Of a stretch of 64,000 bases of DNA, positions 54,829-64,000 are shown piece after piece; position 1 is the first letter of the stretch; each line of letters opens with the position of its first letter. Origin of the DNA: Vicia villosa. Its lineage: Eukaryota; Streptophyta; Magnoliopsida; Fabales; Fabaceae. The translations under genes were made by a program, and so were the position numbers. The stretch lies in contig NC_081185.1 in the NCBI RefSeq assembly GCF_029867415.1, positions 47,376,766-47,440,765 of the forward strand. The letters run 5' to 3'. A model generated the notes under the pieces. That model was given only the letters and a program-made list of their open reading frames with translations. It was not told the DNA's origin and made no database searches.

Positions 54829-56449
54829 CTGATAACACAAAAATATATCGTATATTTGATTCGATTAACATAAATTATGTCTTTATTTTATATTAATTAT
54901 ATTATTTTATTTTAGTATTATGCTAGTATTTTCATTTTATTTCAGATATTTAATTTTTCCCGAGTTCGATTAAAAAAAAGAGAAATAAAGTATTTTTGAA
55001 GGATTATTCAATGAAGAAATAAAGAAATGCAAAAGCCCGTATTGAAGGCGGGGCGCCCACCCTCTAGCCTTAGGACCCCCACCCTCAAGTTGTGAACGTG
55101 AAGAAATGAAGAATGTGGGGGCACCCACCCTTGCTACATGGGGCCCCCGCCCCAAAGCCACATCTGCAAAGAAGAAAGAAAGAAATAGGGACGTCCGTCC
55201 CTTGCGCTTGTGGCCCCCGCCACAAGCGTTGGTTTAGGTGACTCGTTCCAGATTCCCCACGATTCAGCACAAACTCTACAACATTTTCTCTCCACCGACT
55301 CTTCAGCAACTTCAACCGAGTCTTCAGCAAAGCAACTGCAAGCTTCCACTTTCCCCTAAATTCTCTCCTTCAGCAGTTACATCCTCACACTATAAAAGCA
55401 AGTTAAAGAAACGAAGTGAGGTTTGGCCGTTTTTACCCAGATTTTGATTAGAGTTCAGAGCAAGTTTTATTTTTCCAGTTTCTTTTTGTTTCCAATTTCC
55501 CAGTTTATGCATATTGATTTCTACACCCGAAATTAAGTGCCGTTGAATTTAATTTTGTTTTAGACTTCCAGGATTTCTTTTTAGTTTAGGTTTTACTTTC
55601 GTTCAATTTCTTTTCTGCAATTGGTTGTAATCTGAGAACAAGAAGCAAAAGCCTACCGTTTATGGAGGGTTGCATATGCTATTTCCAGCTTCAATTTTAA
55701 TTTCAGGTTTTAGTTTATATGCTTTGTAGTTTTAAATTTATATCGATAATATGTTTGAATTTATGTATGCTATTTATTACTCTGAATCTGTTATGAATCT
55801 GATATGTAATCTTAAACCGAAGGGATTCGGTAACGAATTGGCACAATTTACTTTATAATCAATTCTCTTTTCTATTTCTATTCTTATTATTAATATTAAA
55901 ACTATTTTATTACCAGAGTAAAAAGCAATATAGAGGTTAAAATCAATAGGAACGAGAGTTTGATATTTTAACTGGACAGTAAGAATGAAACGTTAATTTT
56001 GAATTCAGCGAGAGCGCTTTAAGATTAATTGAACTCTATTTGTTTTCAAAAAGTATTTTTGGAGTTTTAAATGACATAGCAAGAGCGATCATCTAGGTCC
56101 AATTATATAGTCAGAATCAATAAACACGAGAGTGTGAGACAAAAAAATTTAAACCGATAGTTTTCACTAAAAAAAAGTTTTGTGACATTAGAAACAACTT
56201 CCAATAAATTACCGAACCCTGAAGTTAGATAAATTACATACCGACGTTTGCTTATAATTAACTTTAGATTCTTTTTAATTACTTCACCCCTTTTATTCGT
56301 TATCCGAATATTTTTAGCCTTAGATTTACACCGTAACATTAGATAACAGTAGATTGAATTTTGGTCCTTTGGGTTCAATAATCTTTATAGCTACGTGATA
56401 CGACTGTGCACTTGCAGTCACGAATCTATAGACATAATAAGTCGCGATA
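54829..56449 (+). mobile_element. Element E: probable solo LTR inserted in the Helitron helicase
   Basis: 1621 bp flanked by AATGG (54824-54828 and 56450-56454). The helicase frame is continuous if the insert and one AATGG are ignored. Plus-strand TATA-like CACTATAAAAGC at 55389, pyrimidine-rich leader, and an end GTGCACTTGCAGTCACG typical of plant Ty3/gypsy LTRs. Ends are not TG...CA (CTGATAACAC ... GTCGCGATA), so the exact borders or the class remain open; an Athila-type solo LTR is my best guess. No ORF. Confidence 0.55.
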
Positions 56450-56806
56450 AATGGAAAATCACGTACTTGAAGCTCAAATAATAGGGGGGAAAGGACATGG
56501 AAAAGTTACCTACATCCCAAGGATGGATATGTCACCATCACAATCACCTTGGCCTTTCAAGTTGAGTAAGAGACAATTCCCAATCATTGTGTCTTATGTA
56601 ATGACCATCAACAAATCTCAAGGACAATCGTTGGATTAGGTTGGATTATATATTCCTAAAGATGTATTTAGTCATGGGCAATTATATGTGGCTATATCAA
56701 GGTTGACAAGTAAGAAAGGAATAAAGATTTTGATTCACGACGACGACAACAAGCCAAAGTCGTCTACCGCAATCGTCGTATACAAAGAGGTCTTTGCCAA
56801 TATCTA
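56450..56806 (+). pseudogene. Helitron PIF1-type helicase, C-terminal part
   Basis: Continues the interrupted helicase: ENHVLEAQIIGGKG, IPRMDMSPSQSPWPFKL, then the conserved MTINKSQGQSLD (motif V/VI region), one in-frame stop, then VFSHGQLYVAISRLTS and KEVFANI, stop near 56806. Same strand and family as 53360-54828, clearly one gene. Confidence 0.88.
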
Positions 56807-57000
56807 AATGGTAACTTTTTATACCATCCCTTCCTAATATTGTTCTTCTCAAATTGTATATATGTATTTTCCTTTTCCACACCATTAAATTCTACTCAAG
56901 TTTTCAAATTACATACTACGGCATGTTTTGATGTTTACAGGATGGACTAATCAACATTGACTTGGCAATCAATTTTTTGTGGTCTTTAATTCTGGAAATC
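56807..57000 (+). other. Helitron 3' flank
   Basis: Short non-coding stretch between the helicase stop and element D. No CTRR hairpin end found; the Helitron end may lie beyond D. Last five bases AAATC are the likely left TSD of D. Confidence 0.5.
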
Positions 57001-60000
57001 TGTAATACCGTGAACTGACTTTTTTATTGAAATGTCGCGGTTAAGCAAGAGTCGCCACCGACTTTTATTTTATCCAAAATTCAGAAAGGCTAAAAGAACA
57101 GAAAAAACCTTTAAAAGAAATTTTGAGTTCGGGGGGTAATTTATGCCAAGGAAAGGTGTAAGGCACCCTTTGCATCCATGGTTATCCATGGGCTCTTAAT
57201 TGCTTTGCTCTTTTGAAAGAAATGTAGAAGAAGTGAATACGGACTTTAGCTCGTAAATGAGCGTAGCCTTATTGAAGGTTTATGAAAAAGTGTAAGAAAA
57301 AGATTTAAGCCAGAGCAAGGCAATTAGGAGCAATCACCTTAATAATGTAGAAAAAACAAGTCTTTTAGGCTTTCAGGGTGAAAGGGTCTATCCATGCCAT
57401 AAGAGGGCAGGAAGCCTTTCGTTTGGATGTTAACGGGTCATCGAGTCATCGTTCGCCATAAGACTATCCCATGCCATAGAGAGGTAGGTAGTCTAAGGGA
57501 ATGATCAGAATAGCCTTTCGTTAGGCAACCAGAGGACACCTCAGCCTTTCGTAGGCAACTTCCGAGGGACGAGATCATATTAATGTATCGAAGGCAGCAT
57601 CATTAGGGACTTATGATCTTTGCCGAGGCAACATGGCAGAGGTATCCTCGTATTTGAGGGACATGGCTATTCTGCAAAAAACACAAGGCAACAAGGCAAC
57701 AAGCAACAAGCAACAAGAGGGGTTACCAAAAAAAGTGTGCGTGGGTGCAACAATCATGTGATTAATTCAGAATTTTAATCTTATAATTAGTGATGCTAAT
57801 TCAGTTCAAGGTTATCACTCCCTAGGATTACTAACCACATCAATTAATATGGGGAAGGGGAAAAAGAAACCAGCGAGGGAAAGGGAGAATGAAGCCAGCA
57901 GATCAATAGTGCTACAGGTCTAACACAAGTAATAATTAAAATAAATCAGGGTTTTAGGGTTACCGACTATTGAGCTTTGACGGTTGGCAAATCCTGAAAA
58001 TTAGAAAAGGGAGAAATAAACAGAAAATAGTGAGTGTATGGCTAATTCAATGACAATGAAGGCTAGCCCTAATTAAATAAAAGAGGGCAAGATAAATATT
58101 TAAACATAAAATAAAACTTAGCTTTTTATTTGATCTGATATGGTTCGTAGTTAGAGGTAGCCTCGAGGTTAACCCTGAAAAATAGGCAAAAAGGGGCAAA
58201 ATGCGTGAGTGCAAAAGAGTCCATTGACTTTTGAGGTTTTTTAATCGATTGAATAAGAACTAATAATCAAATAAATAATATTAACAATTTAAATCAACTA
58301 AAAAAACAATTAAGATAAAATTAAAATAAATAATATATTATTATTATTATTTATTATGTTTTTAGGAAAAAGAGAAATTTAAAAAGAAAAATGAAAAGAA
58401 AATTTATATAAAAGATAAAATAAATATAATTATTGTTGAATAAAAATAATAAGCAAATTAGAAGACTCAGCTTTTATTCAGTGTGGATGGCTCTTGTTGG
58501 TGCACCATAGACCAGCGTCATATGAATCCTTGGATTAGCCTCATGGAAGATCCAATCGGTGGATGAACGAAGGCACAGGCGTGAACATGTAGCACTGGAT
58601 CGGACGACATCATATATCATGCGAATTAAGCCAAAAACAAACCCCCCACCAGGGATCGAACAGGTGTCATGGAGGACAAAGGGCCAAACGCGCGCGCTAC
58701 CACTGGACTTCCTCTTTCTTGCTGTCAATTACATAACAATTAATTAATATAAACAAAATCAAATGATTCAAAATTTGGAACCTGGAATTCGCGCCCAAGC
58801 TTAGTCATCTCCTCGCAGGGACTGAACTTTTAGCCACGATTTTTCCTCCATTTAGCTACGAATTGTTTGGAAGCTATCTCTACAAAAGTAGAAAATCATT
58901 GAAACATAATATAAATTCAATTAAGAAGCATGGATCGATTGGAGATTGTCTTCTGAATTCAACAGTGCCCTTGATTTTGGCCAATTTTCCCTAGACCAAG
59001 AGATCTCAATTGAAGGTTCTAAAACCCTAACAATGGTGGAAGCTTCATCCTACACTTAAACTCTAATCAAATTATCCAGAGAGCACAGAAAACTCATAAA
59101 GAATACAAATACACACTCAACTTATATCAATTGTGTCTGAATCAACGAAAACGAACTCGAATTAAGGGAAGCAAACCGAGAACGTGTAGGGGCAGTTCTG
59201 CGCGCGAACGGGCTTGGAGGCGATTCATATAACTTCAGGGAACACTAAATGATAGATTGAAGTCTTCAAATGTCCTTGAATTGGCTTCCAAAACAGAAAA
59301 CGCAATTGGCTCGTTCTTGAACTTTTTAAGGTTCGGTTGGAACTTTTGGAGGCCGAAAAAAAATCCTTTTGAGGTCTGGAATCCTTGTCCTTTTGTACTG
59401 AATTAGTTTAGGTTAACAAAATTGAAGAGAATCCAATCAAATCATGTGTTTTTGATGTTGAATATTTGATTGAAATTCCTCAAATGAGGTCCTTCTATTT
59501 TGGTCAACAATTTCTTTTCCAATCTTCCTTCCACGTTTTTTATATCAAACATTTGGCATATATGATGACTAAAATTGATTGGGAAATAAATCCAAACAAA
59601 TCTTTTCTATTTTCTTTCAAAACATTTGATTAAATTGATTTTTTTAATGAATAAAAATTCATAAAAAATCAAATAATTATCAATAATTCGTGGTATTGGA
59701 TATGGACCTCATTGGTGGCTTGTGAAACAAGATTGAGCCAAAAAAAATTGGGCTCCTTTACAAGAAAATCCATTTTGAGGCCTTTTCTTTCACATTTTTC
59801 CCTTTAAAATTGTCCAACTTTGACAAGGCATATCTCCATCAATTTTTAAGATATGGAGGAGTTCTAGGACTTTTTGGAAACCTCAAGATGTCCTATACAA
59901 GCCACTTTGGAAGCTTTTTTCCATTTGAGTATTTTATCTTGATGATATTGGCTTTGACAAAAAACTGCTTTTGGTTGACTTTCAAAAAGGACCTATAATT

Positions 60001-60579
60001 TTTTGATCCATATCTCTCAAGTGAAGCATTTTTAGACTTGGCATGTGAGAGACAAAATTGTATAGAATTCAATTTCCTTCAAAATGAGCTTTGGATGGGA
60101 AATTTCTGATGTTCCATGTAGGAGTTATGGCTGGTCAAAGTTCAGTTGACTTTCTCCTTTGAAAAACCCTAATTTAGAAACTTTTGGAATTGTTGATTTT
60201 TTATCTTTCCTTGATGAATCATGATCAGTCCTTGATCAAATGGTGAATGATACTTCAAAATAAGGATGTTGACAAAAAATCAGGAGTTTTGACTGTACTT
60301 TGACCACAGTTGACTTTTAGGTCAATTTAGTCGACTGTTGACTTTCTGAGCAATTGAGTGATCAATCTTTTGAATTGAGACTTGAAATTTGTCATGGAGG
60401 TAATGTGGGGTATCATAGACCATATGGGATGTCTTGAAGCCTTTGGTTCATTGATTTTCCTTCAAAGCAACAAAACCCTAAATCTTTGAGCCTTGTTTAG
60501 GAGAGAGTGTCTTTGAGCTTTGAGCCTTGATTTGAATTTGAATAGGAGAAATAGTATGGGAAAATTTTGGGGTATGACA
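57001..60579 (-). repeat. Element D 3' LTR (3579 bp)
   Basis: Minus strand begins TGTCATACCCCAAAATTTTCC at 60579 and ends ...CGGTATTACA at 57001. PBS-like TGGCGACTCT at 57048-57057. Block 59700-60480 is similar to 12500-13260 of the A LTR. A tRNA-like segment lies at about 58645-58710. No gene. Confidence 0.9.
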
Positions 60580-60597
60580 GCTACCCCTGTTCAATTT
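60580..60597 (-). other. Polypurine tract of element D
   Basis: Minus strand AATTGAACAGGGGTAGC just before the 3' LTR; weaker purine run than in A, B and C. Confidence 0.75.
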
Positions 60598-60713
60598 TCT
60601 TAAACCTGAAGATATAGAGTGGTTTGTATGCCAGTCGGAGTCTGAAGGTGGAAGAGGATTGAACACTAGAATACCCAGGAATTTGCCCTAGCTGATGATG
60701 AAGGGACTTTTAT

Positions 60714-60845
60714 CGGAGATGGGCTTGAAGATGCCATCCAGGTGTTTGGAGAAGATGTATGACGGAGATGGGCTTGAAGATGCCATCCAGGTGTTTGGAG
60801 AAGATGTATGATTGAGATGGGCTTGAAGATGCCATCCAACTTGAT
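60714..60845 (-). repeat. 49-bp tandem repeat of element D
   Basis: About 2.7 units (starts at 60714 and 60763) containing GAGATGGGCTTGAAGATGCC. Confidence 0.9.
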
Positions 60846-60849
60846 AGAC

Positions 60850-61740
60850 TTGAGAGTCAGAATACGTCGTACGTTAGACCGTTTCTGAGGAATAGACTTA
60901 GGTTCAGTCGTACGTTAGACTGGGTCTAGTTTGCATCAGCAAATGTCTGGAAAACCGTCCGTTAGGCTGAAGGATGTGTCGTACGTCAGATCAGATCCGA
61001 TTTGCATCCGTAGATGTCTGGAAAACTGTGCGTTAGGTCTAAGGATGAGTCGTGCGTTAGACTAAATCCAATTTGCATCCGTAGATGTCTGGAAAACCGT
61101 GCATTAGGTTGAAAGATGAGTCGTGCGTTAGACTGAATCCTTTGTATTTGAGAAGTGTTTGTTGGAGATTAATCGTGTCAGCACCGTTCGTAGTAACTGA
61201 ATTAGACTTTGGAAAAGTTGATCGTGTCTACACCGTTTGTGATGATAGAATTAGATCTTGGAATGTTGATCGTGTCAGCACCGTTCGTAGTAACTGAATT
61301 AGACCTTGGAAGAATTGATCGTGTCCACACCGTTCGTGATGATAGAATTAGATCTCTTGTCGTGTCAGCACCATTCGTAGTAACTGAATTAGACTTGGAG
61401 AGACGATCGTGTCTACACCGTTCGTGATGATAGAATTAGATCTTTGAAGGTCGATCGTGTCAGCACTGTTCGTAGTAACTGAGTTATATCTTTTTGTCGT
61501 GTCAGTACTGTTCGTAATAACTGAATTAGACTTGGAGAGATGATCGTGTCTACACCGTTCGTGATGATAGAATTAGATCTCGGAAAGATGACCGTGTCTA
61601 CACCGTTCGTGATGATAGAATTAGATCTTAGAGAGTTGACCGTGTCAGTACCGTTCGTAGTAACTGAATTAGATCTTGGAAGATGATCGTGTCTACACCG
61701 TTCGTGATGATAGAATTAGATCTTTGAAAATTTGGAGATA
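60850..61740 (-). repeat. Compound minisatellite of element D
   Basis: First a CGTACGTTAGAC-type repeat (60865-61140), then about 14 units of roughly 40 bp alternating CGTGTCTACACCGTTCGTGA and CGTGTCAGCACCGTTCGTAG, each followed by GAATTAGA. Same position as the arrays of A, B and C. Confidence 0.9.
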
Positions 61741-62888
61741 TTGTTTATCTGCTTGTACCTGTATCCTGAAAAAAGGTAAAGTTAGTCTTTATGCAATGTC
61801 ATGAGGCATGTATTATGTGACAAGTCTATCAAAATAAATGAGAAACTTTGTATATTATGCATGAGTTCATTATGAGGTAATGTATGCGATGTATGAATAT
61901 GCTTATGATTTGTGACGTATGACTATGATTTATGCTGTTTGACACATCTTGATTGAGAAGATGGATCTCCATGTCATTGTAATTTTGATGTTTGATCTTA
62001 TCTTGGAGATGCTCAGCTGGGGATTTATGATTTCTGCTTGGGGATTAGAGATATTAATAAACCATGTTGGAGAAGAGCAAAGTGTTGGAGAACCGATAGT
62101 GTTGAAGATGTAAACTCTGTTGGGGAGCCATGTCTTTGTCGGGACGAGAACATTTGAAGATGTCTTCTTAATGATTACTCTGTGGGGATATGATCTTGTG
62201 AACCCGGCTCTGTGGGAAGACATGGATGTCTTGAACGTTGCCCCCAGTATTATAGTAACAGTCATTCCTGGACTTGCATTGATTAGGACACACAAATGAG
62301 TGTTGGTTGAAGTGTTAAACATGCCTTGCATAGCTCTGCCCCAGCTAGTAGGGACTTCGAAGAGATTTTCCTCGCAAGGACCTTATGAGATGTGTACTAT
62401 GGGTGGCATGCCCCTAGTACTTAGTATAATGCCCCTAACTGATCGGAAAATAGCTTCAGACCCACTTGGGTGCATGCCTCTGATTGTTTGGAATTCTTGA
62501 GAGATTCTTGGAATCTTGACTTGATTGCCCCAGATTGATTGGGAAAAACGTGTCATGCCCCTTGTATACGTAGGAGACATTGCTTCTTAGAGTAATCTTT
62601 ATTTGTCGGGATAACTTTCAGTCATTAGTTGTACCCTGTGCGAATTCTTTATGTTGCTAACATTTGAAATTATGTAGCAGAATATGTTTAATAATGAATT
62701 CATGAGATGCAATGCATACGTTTGTCTTGAGTTTTTGAAAAAACATTAAAACAGGAGATGTAAAAGCGTGATATTTGTAAAAACATGATATTTGTAACAA
62801 CGTGATGTAAAAACGTGATGTTTGTAAAAGACAAATATCAACTCAGCATTTTTGGTAAACCTTAAGGAGTCGGGATACCCTTTTGGTG
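61741..62888 (-). other. Element D non-coding spacer
   Basis: No ORF. TGCCCC words recur as in the other elements. Confidence 0.55.
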
Positions 62889-63678
62889 ACAGTATGCTCT
62901 CGAACTAACCATGCTTCAGTTAGGACTTTCAAGGGTTGTAACGTGGCTTGGTTCACGGTTTAAGAAACAAAGGCTAAAGGCTCGAAATTTGATTGTACCC
63001 ACCCCTCTTCGTGATGATCTTCAGTCCTATGCTCAGTTAATTCAACTTATGTATTTAGGTTCCAAGAGACTTTTGGATTTGCACCTTTGATAATGATGAT
63101 GGTTCACAAGCAAAGAGAACTTTTGAGATGGCAGTCACTTCTTCCTTTTAGTAGTCATAATATTGTGTTGTTCAGGAATTTATTGACTTCTCTTTGTTCA
63201 TCTTTTTGATATCCCTAACTTTTGCCTGAACTGTCTATTTTGAGCTTACAGTCAGCGGGATGCCTTGATTTATTGCCTAAGTCTTCTTTTTGATTTTTGA
63301 CTTAGCAGGCTTTTCTTTGTGTATATGTTTTTTCAATTTTTTTGAAAGATATTGACTGCCTTGCTTAATGATTGATGAACCATCATTGGCTTTTGATTGA
63401 CATCTCCAACACTTCTTTGAGGTGTGCGGATGAACGCTTGTGATTGAAACCTTTGTTGAAAGGTGTACTGAATGATTTTCTTAAATGCACATCCAAATCA
63501 ACTGAGAACTACCCTACCCCAGGTTATGATCAAGGGTTTTAATTAGTACAAGAAAGAAACTTCTACTCCTTAGGCTCAAAAGGGGTTGACAAGGGATTAA
63601 CATCCTTATATCTCCATTGTCTAGGAATTGAAACAATGCCTGTACATCGTCAGCATAGTCCGCTCAAAAGCATACTGT
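62889..63678 (-). other. Conserved nested-stem domain (candidate structured RNA), copy in D
   Basis: Plus-strand positions: P1 62889-62916 with 63652-63678; P2 CTCAGTTAATT 63032-63042 with AATCAACTGAG 63496-63506 (11 of 11, one G.U in sense RNA); P3a ATGATGGTTCA 63096-63106 with TGAACCATCAT 63376-63386 (11 of 11); P3 63130-63139 with 63351-63360 (8 continuous pairs); P5 CTGAACTGT 63226-63234 with ACAGTCAG 63248-63255; P4 CTAAGTC 63277-63283 with GACTTAG 63299-63305. Non-coding. Confidence 0.72.
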
Positions 63679-63937
63679 ATGAGGTTGCGGTATCATTTTC
63701 GTCATCCTCCCTTAAAAGGTTCACAGCTTTAGCGGGAGTTAAATATCACAAAACATATGCAAAGTAAAGACGTAATTTAAAATGAATGATAGCAAAATAA
63801 TTTATTCAAGACAAACATATGCAATGCACTGATGATGATTATTAAAACAGATAATGTCTATCATAAGCCGAATGTTTAAACAAACAGGAAAGAAATTGCA
63901 AATGAAAGTAAATCTAATGATCTAAAAGTTCATCTTT

Positions 63938-64000
63938 CTAGCCATCCACAACATTAGCAATCTTGTTGTGATTAGGCATGGGAGCAGTGATCACATTAGG
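63938..64000 (-). CDS. gag: Gag C-terminus of element D, partial
   Basis: The minus-strand frame enters from the right edge and ends at TAG (63938-63940). The visible 20 codons include PNVITAPMPNHN, equivalent to the PNVVNNPMPPHN tail of the B gag. The rest, including the zinc finger, is outside the window. Confidence 0.7.
   Translation of the reverse strand, partial: PNVITAPMPNHNKIANVVDG

Larger units (their letters stand above)
57001..64000 (-). mobile_element. Element D: Ogre/Tat-like Ty3/gypsy element, partial (3' half)
   Basis: 3' LTR 57001-60579, PPT, repeats, structured domain and the end of gag; the 5' part is beyond the right edge. The internal layout matches A, B and C. Whether pol exists cannot be seen, but gag ends directly before the non-coding region as in the pol-less elements, which suggests it is absent. 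Confidence 0.88.

Noticed and set aside
55085..55349. Minus-strand ORFs of 81 and 71 codons in GC-rich sequence
   Set aside because: Inside the probable solo LTR E, no family match, antisense to its leader.

Overview
The window reads as repeat-dense nuclear DNA of a plant, most likely a legume of the pea/vetch clade. Four large Ty3/gypsy elements look like the Ogre/Tat lineage: LTRs of about 3.3 to 7 kb, a primer-binding site (PBS) of the tRNA-Arg type (TGGCGACTCTGCTGGGG), and a gag with a C-x2-H-x5-H-x4-C finger. Such elements are especially abundant in Fabeae; the species cannot be named from this sequence. I see no host gene that I would defend. Nearly everything is transposon, nested up to four deep.

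Layout. 1-2145: LINE reverse transcriptase on the minus strand, 5' truncated and running off the left edge. 2146-52136: an old minus-strand LTR element (X), of which only the leader and one 5' LTR remain; the LTR is split into three pieces by two insertions. First insertion: 2669-9615, a Sirevirus-like Ty1/copia element (S; 928-bp LTRs, target-site duplication (TSD) GTTTG) with a gag-pol ORF that has lost integrase and reverse transcriptase, plus an intact env-like ORF. Second insertion: 9987-50550, Ogre-like element A (minus strand, gag remnant only). A's 5' LTR is split by Ogre-like element B (19516-44193, minus strand, TSD AAATG, complete gag but no pol). B's 5' LTR is split in turn by Ogre-like element C (29967-40987, plus strand, TSD ATTAT, two 3289-bp LTRs, essentially no coding capacity). 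LTR divergence judged by eye falls in nesting order: A about 1.5 percent, B about 0.45 percent, C almost none.

Right of X: a decayed copia gag fragment (52150-52560), then a plus-strand Helitron PIF1-type helicase pseudogene (53360-56806) interrupted by a probable solo LTR E (54829-56449). From 57001 to the right edge lies Ogre-like element D (minus strand): one complete 3' LTR, its 3' internal region, and the last codons of its gag.

How the parts work together. A, B and C (and perhaps D) lack pol and would need protease, RT and integrase in trans. All four share, at the same place between the gag stop and the polypurine tract (PPT), a non-coding domain of about 800 nt with nested long-range inverted repeats. 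Paired arms differ between elements in compensatory ways, or by G.U wobble in the sense RNA only. I consider this candidate structured RNA the most interesting object in the window. Next come the repeated use of short palindromes in LTRs and arrays of unrelated elements, a twin-hairpin leader in S with identical loops but different compensating stems, and a PBS-like motif inside the U5 end of all four Ogre-like LTRs.
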